From the NCBI RefSeq assembly GCF_012958305.1, contig NZ_JABBYO010000015.1:62001-126000 (forward strand): 64,000 nucleotides of DNA, in the 5' to 3' direction. Below the pieces are notes generated by a model. The model did no database searches. It saw only the letters and a program-made list of their open reading frames with translations, and was not told the origin of the DNA. Position numbers and translations under genes: made by a program. Origin of the DNA: Tautonia rosea. Lineage in GTDB: Bacteria > Planctomycetota > Planctomycetia > Isosphaerales > Isosphaeraceae. Positions 52,094 to 60,496 of this stretch are shown piece after piece (the first letter of the stretch is position 1; each line of letters opens with the position of its first letter).

Positions 52094-53446
52094 TCAGGCC
52101 GCGACCTGATCAGATGGCAGCACGGCAAATCGCAATCGGGCCTCGGCGGCAATATGATCGCCGATCCGGGCAACGCCGTGAGCCTCGGCCATCTTAGATC
52201 GAGCGCGGAAACGGTCAATTTCCAGGACGAGTTGATCGCCGGGAACGACCTGTCGACGAATCTTCACATCGTCGATCGAGACAATCATGGCCATGTGTCG
52301 ATCGGGGTCGAAGCGGTGGCTGATGAGGATGCCGGCGGCCTGAGCCATAGCTTCGAGAATCATCACACCGGGCATGACCGGTCGATCGGGCCAGTGACCC
52401 GGAAAGAACGGTTCATTGAAGGTGACATTCTTCAATGCTTTGAGCGTTCGGCCCGGATCGATCGACAGAACGCGGTCGAGCAGCAGAAACGGATAACGGT
52501 GGGGCATCAATCGCATGATTGCCCCGATGTCCATTGCAGGTGAAGCGGTGGCCAGCGTGCAGCAGTCGTGATCCGGCTCCGGTTCCGAGGATACTGAGTC
52601 GGCCGCAAGCAATGCTCGGGCGAGCTCGACATTCAACGAATGACCGGAACGATGAGCGACAACATGACCGACCAGATCCTTGCCGATGAGGGCAAGATCA
52701 CCGATCACATCGAGCAATTTATGCCGTGCACACTCATCGGTGAACCGAAGGGAATTACCGATCGGACCATCATCTGCAAAGATCAGGAGGTCGGCCTCAC
52801 TGGTTCGGGAACCAACGCCTGCGGCGCGAAGTGCCTCAGCCTCGGCGGAAAGGAGGAAGGTCCGGGCCGGAGCGATTTGGCGAAGGAAGAGTTCGGGAGT
52901 CGGCTCAGCGAAAAAGGCCTGAGCGGGGATCGGTGAACCGCTGCCGTAGTCGAGCTGGTAGGAAAGGACGAGCCGATCGGGCTCTCCTGGATAGGCGGTC
53001 ACCGAAGCCTTGCCGTCTCGGACCGTGATGGGACGGTCGATCACGAGTACCTCTCGGGGACGATCTTGCTCGATCGCCCCGGCTGAGGCAAGACTACGGG
53101 CAAAGGCAAGCGAAGAGCCGTCCATGCCTGGCGTTTCGGGGGCGTCGAGCTCGACCGTGCAATTATCGATTTGGAGCCCGGCAAGGGCAGCCATGATGTG
53201 CTCGACCATTTCGACGACCGCCTCGCCCCGCCGGAGGGCGGTTCGGCGCTCTCGCGGTTCGACGTAGGTTGCAAGGGCCGGCACGAAAGGCCGGTCAGGA
53301 AGATCAACCCGAACGAAGCGGATGCCGGAATCGGCGTCGGCTGGTCGGAACCGGACGGTGACGTCTGATCCCAGAAGGTAGCCAATGCCCCGGACCTCGG
53401 CGTCTCGGGCAATCGTCCGCTGCGGTCGCGATCCTCGGGTGGTCAT
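52094..53446 (-). CDS. lpxC/fabZ: Bifunctional UDP-acyl-GlcN deacetylase / hydroxyacyl-ACP dehydratase (LpxC-FabZ fusion)
   Basis: The ATG at 53446 gives 450 aa. LpxC covers residues 1-300: zinc ligands His83 (EMVEHIMAAL, with catalytic Glu82), His242 and Asp246 (CARHKLLDVIGD), and catalytic His269 (RSGHSLNVEL). FabZ covers about 305-450: MRLMPHRYPFLLLDRV and NEPFFPGHWPDRPVMPGVMI with the catalytic His and Glu. The fusion joins lipid A deacetylation and fatty-acid dehydration and is known in Bacteroidetes and planctomycetes. In the first LpxC strand the usual GLHTG reads GYLLG, losing the substrate-side His. Confidence 0.93.
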   Translation of the reverse strand: MTTRGSRPQRTIARDAEVRGIGYLLGSDVTVRFRPADADSGIRFVRVDLPDRPFVPALATYVEPRERRTALRRGEAVVEMVEHIMAALAGLQIDNCTVELDAPETPGMDGSSLAFARSLASAGAIEQDRPREVLVIDRPITVRDGKASVTAYPGEPDRLVLSYQLDYGSGSPIPAQAFFAEPTPELFLRQIAPARTFLLSAEAEALRAAGVGSRTSEADLLIFADDGPIGNSLRFTDECARHKLLDVIGDLALIGKDLVGHVVAHRSGHSLNVELARALLAADSVSSEPEPDHDCCTLATASPAMDIGAIMRLMPHRYPFLLLDRVLSIDPGRTLKALKNVTFNEPFFPGHWPDRPVMPGVMILEAMAQAAGILISHRFDPDRHMAMIVSIDDVKIRRQVVPGDQLVLEIDRFRARSKMAEAHGVARIGDHIAAEARLRFAVLPSDQVAA

Positions 53447-53629
53447 GCCGGCCTGATCTTTCCTTGATCGAGTGAGCCCGTCAGTTCGATCGGCACCACC
53501 GGGCACAGGAAGGGAGGGCGACCGGTGCGGGTCGGTCCGAGGTTTCCTGGTAAGACATCAATCAGCAAGGAGCAGAGGGGGCGAGAATCAACTCGTGAAC
53601 CTGTGACTCTCGACCCCGAACGATTTGAC

Positions 53630-54370
53630 TCAGTTTCCACCTGCTGCTGGGGACGCAGTTGGAGTTCCAGCAGCAGGTGCGGCCGCGCCCTGCTGTGCCT
53701 GTGCCTTGCGCTGCTTGTGATAGGCGTTGAGTGTGGTCACGACCTGGTCGGTGATGTCGGCCGTGGGGTCGTTCCAGACGACGTTTCGAGCGACGGCAGC
53801 CATCACATCGTTCGGATTCTCACCATTAATTTTGTCATTGGAGCCGATCTGAACCACGAACGTCACACCGCGCTTCTTGGCAATGAAATCGACGACGTAA
53901 CGAATGTCGTTGTAAATTTCGGCGACCGCGTTCGACTCCCGGATCGTGAAGTCGGCGGCGATCTTCTGCTTCTGGGCCTCGAACTTGGCCTGGGTGTCGG
54001 CGAGGAGGTCGCTGAATTTCTGGTAGTCGGGAGTGCCCACGCCGAAAGAGTCACGCTTTTCGGCATAGCCTTTCGCTTCGGCGAGGAGCAATTCAAGCTC
54101 CTTCTGCTTCTGCATGGCCTCGGCCTTGAACTTCTCGCTCGACTCCTTGTAACGGTCATATTCGTTAATGACCCGTTCCATGTCGATTCCGGCGATCACG
54201 GCGGGAGCCATGGCGACGGCCGCGGATCGGGCGGGTTGGCCGGCGTCGGGGGTAGCTGTGCGCTGGACCTGGGGGTCGGGCTGCTGGCCGAGGATCGGAT
54301 GGACGGTCAGGCCAAGCATCCCCAGCAGACCGAAACCAGCGAGAGCAACCGCACGGGTCTGAATCGGCAT
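53630..54370 (-). CDS. OmpH/Skp-family periplasmic chaperone
   Basis: The ATG at 54370 has AAGGAG nine bases upstream. The 246-aa protein has a signal peptide (VALAGFGLLGMLGLTVHPIL), the OmpH core starting at VIAGIDMERVINEYDRYKES, a long coiled-coil arm (KFKAEAMQKQKELELLLAEA; SDLLADTQAKFEAQKQKIAA), the closing beta-helix segment, and an Ala/Pro-rich tail. Skp holds unfolded outer-membrane proteins in the periplasm. Its place directly before lpxC-fabZ repeats the common ompH-lpx arrangement. Confidence 0.88.
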   Translation of the reverse strand: MPIQTRAVALAGFGLLGMLGLTVHPILGQQPDPQVQRTATPDAGQPARSAAVAMAPAVIAGIDMERVINEYDRYKESSEKFKAEAMQKQKELELLLAEAKGYAEKRDSFGVGTPDYQKFSDLLADTQAKFEAQKQKIAADFTIRESNAVAEIYNDIRYVVDFIAKKRGVTFVVQIGSNDKINGENPNDVMAAVARNVVWNDPTADITDQVVTTLNAYHKQRKAQAQQGAAAPAAGTPTASPAAGGN

Positions 54371-54638
54371 CGGATCGGCTCCTTCCTCAAATGTCCGGGG
54401 GGTCGATGGACCGATACCAAAGTATCTCAGTATCGCGTGACGACCAAACCCGCTCCTGCTCAGTGAGCCCCCGCGCATCCGAGCACGGGACGGCCGTCCT
54501 CGGCTCGACAGAAGCACTGCGAGCCGGTTGGGCGAGACTCGAACAAGGCGTGATTTTGCATCGAGTCGCAAATGGGGTCAAGACGAACCGCCGGCTCCAA
54601 ATCGCCGGCGGGTTGCACACCAGGATCTGGATAAGGAA

Positions 54639-55037
54639 TCAATCCACGGTGAGTTGGAATCGGTGGAATCTGATCTTACGCGGGATGCGACCCGCATTCG
54701 AAAACAGCTGCGTCAACAGTTCGCCGAACTGATCTGCTCGAACGCTGTAGAAGTTGTGTTTTCCCTCTCGGCGCGACTCGATCAATCCCGAGACGCGAAG
54801 CAGAGCAAGATGATGGCTCACCGCCGGTTGGCTTTGTCCAAGGCGGTTGCAGAGATCGGTCACGTGCAGTTCACCGCTCCGAGCAAGGTAGAGCAAAATT
54901 CGGAGGCGGGTCTCGTCGCTCATTAGCTTGAAGACCTGAGCCAGTTCCCGGACCGACTGGTCGGAAACCGGTGGAAGGATTTCGACCGCGGCAACTCCGT
55001 TCGTGCCGTCGATCGCCTTGGTGCTTTTTCGAGCCAT
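54639..55037 (-). CDS. ArsR-family winged-helix regulator
   Basis: The 132-aa protein has the ArsR fold at residues 28-115: LAQVFKLMSDETRLRILLYL, ELHVTDLCNRLGQSQPAVSH followed by HLALLRVSGLI, and EGKHNFYSV. The metal-binding ELCVCDL motif reads ELHVTDLC, with one Cys and one His, so metal sensing is uncertain. It is transcribed toward ompH and the lipid A genes, 268 bases upstream, and may regulate them. This is inferred from position only. Confidence 0.88.
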   Translation of the reverse strand: MARKSTKAIDGTNGVAAVEILPPVSDQSVRELAQVFKLMSDETRLRILLYLARSGELHVTDLCNRLGQSQPAVSHHLALLRVSGLIESRREGKHNFYSVRADQFGELLTQLFSNAGRIPRKIRFHRFQLTVD

Positions 55038-55406
55038 GGTTGGAAAGTCCGATTCTTCGGTAATGCGATGTTAACCCATTGGTCCGTTCAGGAACTGATC
55101 GACCCGGAGCGCCGGAGACGGTCGCCTTCAGCCGGAGAATGGGTTCTCCCCGACCGATGCATCAGGACGAACAGGTAGCGAGCAAGTCTTGTACCGATCA
55201 GCTAGAGAAAGAGGATTTCCAAAGGAGGGCTAGCTGACGGTACTCCTGGAGTGAGGGGCTGAGCGATAGTCGCACATCCCGACACCAGAGTGTCTGCACA
55301 CATCCTACACGGCTCATGCGATCCAGACAAGTGTTTTCACGTCATTCGATCCATCGAATTGATGTGAAGATGACCTCGATGGGATGGTGTTGCTTGAATG
55401 CTTTAA
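55038..55406. other. Intergenic region upstream of the ArsR gene
   Basis: The plus-strand ORFs here are short and not protein-like. A small stem, GACAC-CAGA-GTGTC, lies near 55280-55293. The region should hold the ArsR promoter and the 3' end of dapA. Confidence 0.4.
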
Positions 55407-56300
55407 TCAAGGATCAAGCAATCCGGAGTTGTGAAGGGCGGCGCGGAGGGCTTCGATACCGGAGGGGTCGGGGGGGCAGAGAGGGAGTCTCATGGAGCCA
55501 TCGATCCGGCCCAGGAGGCCCATCGCGGTCTTGACTGGAATGGGGTTGGCGGCGATCGAGAGGAGATCGCGGCAAAGGGGGAAGAGTTCAAGGTGGATTC
55601 TGCGGGCTTCGGCAAGATCGCCACGTTGAAAGGCGTCGATCATGGCGATGATGGGACGGGGAACGAGGTTTGCCGCAACGGACACGACCCCGTCAGCACC
55701 GACTGCGAGCATGGGGAGGGTCAAGGAATCGTCACCCGAGAGGATAGTCAGATCGGTGCGCATTCGAATTTCACTGACCTGATCAATGGACCCGCTCGCC
55801 TCCTTAATTGCTACTATGCGAGCCACCCGGGCCAATCGCTCGACCGTAGCTGGTTCGATATTACGGGCGGTGCGGCCAGGAACGTTGTAAAGAACCAGAG
55901 GGAAATCGGTCGCTTCGGCGATTCGGGCGTAATGGGCGTATAAGCCTTCCTGACTGGGTCGATTGTAGTAAGGGGCGACAAGCAAGGCCCCGTCGGCACC
56001 CGCCTGCTCGGCAAACCTGGTCAACCGAACGGCCTCGCTCGTGGCGTTGGAACCCGTGCCGGCCATGACTCGGGCACGGCCTTGGGAACGCTCGATGACG
56101 GCGGCGATGACCCGTTCGTGCTCGTCGTGCGAGAGGGTCGGGGATTCCCCGGTCGTGCCGACGGGGCTGATCGTCGGCGTGCCCTGTTCGATGTGCCAGT
56201 CGACCAGGCGATTCAGTGCGTCGAGGTCGATTTCACCATCTCGAAAGGGAGTTACGAGAGCAACGGTGCAACCCTTGAAACATTCACCCTTGGTCGGCAT
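55407..56300 (-). CDS. dapA: 4-hydroxy-tetrahydrodipicolinate synthase
   Basis: The ATG at 56300 has GAGG seven bases upstream and gives 297 aa; the GTG at 56306 is too close to that site. The enzyme condenses pyruvate with aspartate semialdehyde toward lysine and diaminopimelate. Signatures are VALVTPF, PVGTTGESPTLSHDEH (pyruvate site), Tyr138 in LYNVPGRT with Arg143, and the Schiff-base lysine K166 in AIKEASG. The closely related sialate and KDG aldolases cannot be fully excluded, but the Arg of PGRT favours DapA. Confidence 0.92.
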   Translation of the reverse strand: MPTKGECFKGCTVALVTPFRDGEIDLDALNRLVDWHIEQGTPTISPVGTTGESPTLSHDEHERVIAAVIERSQGRARVMAGTGSNATSEAVRLTRFAEQAGADGALLVAPYYNRPSQEGLYAHYARIAEATDFPLVLYNVPGRTARNIEPATVERLARVARIVAIKEASGSIDQVSEIRMRTDLTILSGDDSLTLPMLAVGADGVVSVAANLVPRPIIAMIDAFQRGDLAEARRIHLELFPLCRDLLSIAANPIPVKTAMGLLGRIDGSMRLPLCPPDPSGIEALRAALHNSGLLDP

Positions 56301-56532
56301 CGTCACGCCTCGAACTCACGCAAACGAAAGGAAAAGGAAACAGAGTACGGCCTGGAATCTCCATCTCATCATAACGAAACCAGTTGCGTCGCGGGAAGAT
56401 CCGACTCCCGACATCCACGACAGCTTACCGTTTCATTTCAGAGTGGACATGCGTTTTATTGGGGTGAATGAGGATTCACCCTGCACCGCTGGAAACACGT
56501 TCGTGGATCAGCATCTGCTGGGTTTGCCGGGG

Positions 56533-57276
56533 TCACTGAGCCGGAGGCGGCTGGGCCACGGCGTTTTGGATGGCCTGCTTCATCTCGGCCACGGCACGTT
56601 CGAAACCGAGGAAGACGGCCCGAGAGACAATGCTATGCCCAATATTCAGTTCCAGCATCCCAGGAATTCGGGCCACGTCGGCGACATTCTGAAGTGTCAG
56701 ACCATGTCCGGCGTGAAGGAGGAGACCGTCGTGTCGAATCCGTCGGCCGGCGTCGAATAATGCTTCGAGTTCCCTTTGACGCGAAGGTGGGTTGAGCGCG
56801 TCGGCGTATCGGCCGGTGTGGAGTTCGACCGCGATGGCGCCGACCGAGGCGGCTGCCTCGAGTTGCGCCGGGTCGGGGTCGAGGAAGAGGCTGACCTCGA
56901 TTCCCGCGTCCTGGCAGCGAGAAACGGCTTCAGCGATGCGATCGCGATGCTTGAGCAGGTCGAGTCCGCCTTCGGTTGTCACTTCCTGGCGGTGTTCGGG
57001 AACGAAGGTAACTTGATCGGGTCGGACATTCATGGCAATGGACACGATCTCCGGGGCAAGGGAGATCTCGAGATTCAGGCGAGTACGAACGGTTTCCCGA
57101 AGGACTCGCAGATCTCGCTCCTGGATGTGTCGACGGTCTTCCCTCAGGTGGATGGTAATGCCGTCGGCACCTCCCAGCTCGGCGAGGACGGCGGCCCAGA
57201 CGGGATCGGGCTCGCGACCTCCTCGGGCCTGACGAATGGTGGCGACGTGATCGATGTTGACGCCGAGGCGAATCAT
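56533..57276 (-). CDS. pdxJ: Pyridoxine 5'-phosphate synthase
   Basis: The 247-aa enzyme makes pyridoxine phosphate from deoxyxylulose phosphate and 3-amino-2-oxopropyl phosphate. It has all PdxJ signatures: [66 protein letters not shown] and [13 protein letters not shown]. It produces the PLP used by the desulfurase and GlyA in this window. It is preceded by a 161-base gap after the helicase gene on the same strand. Confidence 0.97.
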   Translation of the reverse strand: MIRLGVNIDHVATIRQARGGREPDPVWAAVLAELGGADGITIHLREDRRHIQERDLRVLRETVRTRLNLEISLAPEIVSIAMNVRPDQVTFVPEHRQEVTTEGGLDLLKHRDRIAEAVSRCQDAGIEVSLFLDPDPAQLEAAASVGAIAVELHTGRYADALNPPSRQRELEALFDAGRRIRHDGLLLHAGHGLTLQNVADVARIPGMLELNIGHSIVSRAVFLGFERAVAEMKQAIQNAVAQPPPAQ

Positions 57277-57437
57277 GATCGGACAACTCCGAGACGGGTC
57301 GGAGACCTCCTAGCTGGGCGTTCGGTCATCACAAAGGGTTTGCTTCTGACTCGACATCAACACCAGACACGAGGTTCGATGCCATCGAGTTGAAGACGAT
57401 TCGTTTCTGCAATTCGGGATGAGACGCGCGTCATGAT

Positions 57438-59714
57438 TCAAGATCGCTTGACTGGTCGGAGGGGCGATCGGGCCAGCACGAATGTTCTCTCTCCTCCCAC
57501 GGTGAAGGCGACCCGGCCTTTGCGGTTGGGACCAGCACCATCGATGGAGACGATTTTCCCGAGTCCATACTCGGGATGAAGTACGAGGATACCCGGCCGA
57601 AACGCGGACAGATCGATGGTCGATGCCGTGTCGGATCGTGCCGATGCCCCTGAGGGGTTGGCCAGCGCGGCGGCCGTGGTGAACCGAACACGCTCACCAG
57701 ACGAGGCCGAGACGGGCCGAGGTTCAGGAGGGGATGAGGTGCGAGAGACTCGCCTGGAGGAGAACGGCATTTCGCCATCACCTCCGGAGAGGTCACGGTA
57801 GCGGATCGGGCCTTCGGGTAATTCCATGAGAAATTGCGAGGGGATCGCAACCGATCGTTGGCCCCGAAATTCTCGGACTCGGCAATGACTCAGCCGGAGT
57901 TCGTGTTGAGCGCGGGTAATGCCCACGAAGAAAAGTCGGCGTTCCTCCTCCAGCTCTGCGTCGTTGTCGGAAGCCCTGGAATGGGGGAGGAGACCCTGTT
58001 CCATGCCGACAATGAAGACGACCGGGAACTCCAATCCTTTGGAGGCATGAAGGGTCATCAGAGTGACCGCTCCTCCTTCATCTTTCCAGCGATCGACGGC
58101 AGAGCTGAGGGTGACATCGGCCAGGAAGTCGAGGACGGTGGACTCGGGATGCTCCAGGTCAAACTGGCGAGCGGCTGAAACGAGCTCATCGAGGTTGGCG
58201 ACGCGGTCCTCACCGTCTCCCTTGGGTTGATTGGCCCAGTAGTCCCGGTATCCGCTGAGGTTCATGAGCTTTCGTGTGAGCTCCTCTGCCGAGGAGTGAT
58301 CGCTGAGGGCGGCGAGCTCATCCATCAGGAGGACGAAATCGCGAAGCCCGGATCGGGCCTTGGGGGTCAGGCCTGCGATCGAAGCGGCTTCTCGGACTGC
58401 AGCACTGAGGGGAATGCCGTGTTCTCGCGCATGGCCCTGAAGCCGGTCGAGACTGACCTTTCCGAGTCCCCGAGGTGGAGCATTGATCGCTCGGAGAAAC
58501 GCGACGTCATCCTTGGGATTGTTGAGAAGGCTCAGATAGGCCAGCACGTCCTTCACTTCGAGACGTTCGTAGAACGAGACACCACCAACCACCTGATACG
58601 GGATCGCGAGGGATCGGAAGGCGGATTCGAGGCCTCGGGTCAGGGCAGTGACTCGAACAAAGACCGCGATTTCCCCAAACGAATAGCCCCCATTTCTCGC
58701 GAGGTCGGCGACGGTGGACGCAACGGCCTGGGCTTCTTCCGTCTCGTTGGCGAAGGTGGTGAGCTCGACCGGATCGCCATCGGGGTTTTCCGTCGTCAGG
58801 ACCTTGGCTTTGCGACGACGGTTGTGATGGATCACATGATCGGCGACTCGAAGGATGTTTTTGGTGCTACGATAATTGTGTTCGAGTCGAATGACCTTGC
58901 AGCCGCGATAATCGTGTTCGAATTCGAGAATATTGTTGAGGTTCGCGCCTCGCCATCCGTAAATCGACTGGTCGGGGTCGCCAGTCACACAAAGGTTCGG
59001 CGTATCGACCGAAAGGGCCCGAACAATGGCATACTGGGCGAGGTTGGTGTCCTGGTATTCATCAACGAGAATGTATCGGTAACGGTCGTCGAGACGTGCA
59101 CGAAGGTCCTGATCCTGGCGGAGCAACGAGACCACGTGCGTGAGAAGGTCGTCGAAATCCACGGCGGACGATTCGAGGAGACGCTTCTGATAGCCCTTGA
59201 AAACTCGACCCACGACAGCGGAGACGTGGTCGGAGCCATCTCCCCGGCGTGCCAGATAGGTCTCGGGATCAAGCATGTCGTTCTTGGCTCGGCTGATGGC
59301 GGCCTCGACCTTTTCCGGGGCAACGCCGGCGTCGAGGAGGTCGAGTTGCTCCATGACCGATTTGAGGACGCGGAGCCGGTCGGGCTGGTCGTAGATGGTG
59401 AAACCCCGATCGAGGCCAATCTTCGGCCCGAATTCGCGCAGAAGGTGCGCACAGAGCGCGTGAAAGGTTCCAACCCAGACGCCGTGATTGGGCGCCAGGG
59501 CGGTAATCCGTTCCCGCATCTCGGTGGCAGCCTTGTTGGTGAAGGTCAGCGCGAGGATCTGACGTCCGGGAATACCGTGTCCGAGCAGCGAGGCGACCCT
59601 TCGCGTGATGACCCGTGTCTTACCTGATCCGGCTCCGGCAAGGACGAGGAGCGGGCCATTGACGTGAGAGACGGCTTCTCGCTGGGGGGCCGTCAAATCG
59701 GAGAGCAAATCCAT
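57438..59714 (-). CDS. UvrD/PcrA-type DNA helicase
   Basis: The ATG at 59714 (MDLLSDLTAPQREAVSHVNG) gives 758 aa, the usual size; the reading from 59972 overruns the acpS promoter. Motifs in order: Q motif TAPQREAV, Walker A AGAGSGKTRVI, Ia ALTFTNKAATEMRERI, II LVDEYQDTN, III GDPDQSIYGWRGA, IV RLEHNYRST, V TLHASKGLEFPVVFIVGMEQ, VI VGITRAQHELRLSHC. A C-terminal Tudor-like module (LHPEYGLGKIVSIDGAG) is typical of PcrA, which binds RNA polymerase. It is an SF1A 3'-5' helicase for repair and conflict resolution. Confidence 0.95.
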   Translation of the reverse strand: MDLLSDLTAPQREAVSHVNGPLLVLAGAGSGKTRVITRRVASLLGHGIPGRQILALTFTNKAATEMRERITALAPNHGVWVGTFHALCAHLLREFGPKIGLDRGFTIYDQPDRLRVLKSVMEQLDLLDAGVAPEKVEAAISRAKNDMLDPETYLARRGDGSDHVSAVVGRVFKGYQKRLLESSAVDFDDLLTHVVSLLRQDQDLRARLDDRYRYILVDEYQDTNLAQYAIVRALSVDTPNLCVTGDPDQSIYGWRGANLNNILEFEHDYRGCKVIRLEHNYRSTKNILRVADHVIHHNRRRKAKVLTTENPDGDPVELTTFANETEEAQAVASTVADLARNGGYSFGEIAVFVRVTALTRGLESAFRSLAIPYQVVGGVSFYERLEVKDVLAYLSLLNNPKDDVAFLRAINAPPRGLGKVSLDRLQGHAREHGIPLSAAVREAASIAGLTPKARSGLRDFVLLMDELAALSDHSSAEELTRKLMNLSGYRDYWANQPKGDGEDRVANLDELVSAARQFDLEHPESTVLDFLADVTLSSAVDRWKDEGGAVTLMTLHASKGLEFPVVFIVGMEQGLLPHSRASDNDAELEEERRLFFVGITRAQHELRLSHCRVREFRGQRSVAIPSQFLMELPEGPIRYRDLSGGDGEMPFSSRRVSRTSSPPEPRPVSASSGERVRFTTAAALANPSGASARSDTASTIDLSAFRPGILVLHPEYGLGKIVSIDGAGPNRKGRVAFTVGGERTFVLARSPLRPVKRS

Positions 59715-59974
59715 CAGCGATCCGTCCCTGGCAGAGTGACGTCGAGACCGGTACGTCCGTATCGCATCGAAGGGCAGTATACCATTGAGCGGGATCTCCC
59801 GCGATCTGATTCCCTTGGGGGGCCCCTGCCTGGTTGCCAGGCTATTGACGATTGCTTGGCAGCGGAATGATGGCCCGATTGGCCAGTCGGGCTTGACTTG
59901 GATAAACTCAGGGATCGTACCCGGTTTCAGAGGTCGGAACACTTGCTTTGCTTCGAACAGAGGATCGACCACGC

Positions 59975-60397
59975 ATGAACATTCTGGGGATCGGGACCGA
60001 CATTATTGAGGTGCCCCGGATTGGCAAGATGATTGAGCAGCATGGTGAGTTGTTTCTGCGCCGCGTTTATACCGAACGCGAGATTCGATACTGCCAGGGA
60101 CGGAAACATGCGTTCGAGCATTTTGCTGGTCGTTGGGCGGCCAAGGAAGCGATCCTTAAAGCGATCGGGACCGGATGGGTTCGAGGGATCTGCTGGACCG
60201 ATATGGAGATCCGGCGAGATGGGATGAGCGGGCCGAAGGTCTTGGTGCGCGGGGGAGCCCGTGACGCCGCGATTCAGAGAGGCATCGGAGAGATTCTGAT
60301 CTCTTTGTCCCACTGTCGGACCTATGCGACAGCCACGGCAATTGCGATGGCCGCGAATTCGAAGCAGGTTTCGCTCGAGGAGCCTCAGGATCCGTAA
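59975..60397 (+). CDS. acpS: Holo-[acyl-carrier-protein] synthase
   Basis: The ATG at 59975 begins the conserved MNILGIGTDIIEVPRI and gives 140 aa. The enzyme moves phosphopantetheine from CoA to ACP. Asp of GTDIIEV and Glu of FAGRWAAKEAILKAIGTG are the magnesium ligands; ISLSHCRTYATATAIA closes the fold. It is divergent from the helicase gene, sharing the 59715-59974 promoter region. Confidence 0.95.
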   Translation: MNILGIGTDIIEVPRIGKMIEQHGELFLRRVYTEREIRYCQGRKHAFEHFAGRWAAKEAILKAIGTGWVRGICWTDMEIRRDGMSGPKVLVRGGARDAAIQRGIGEILISLSHCRTYATATAIAMAANSKQVSLEEPQDP

Positions 60398-60496
60398 CTC
60401 CAAACTCGATTCATACTCCGGAAAGCCCACCGTTTCCCCGTCTTTCATGGGGGAACGGCCAGAAATCAAGGGTTCAGGCGTGAGCCGTTTCGTCAA

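Noticed and set aside
55316-55534. A small plus-strand ORF near the dapA 3' end
   Set aside because: It overlaps dapA on the opposite strand and shows no protein-like composition.
58227-59627. A 466-aa plus-strand frame
   Set aside because: Antisense shadow of the UvrD/PcrA helicase gene.
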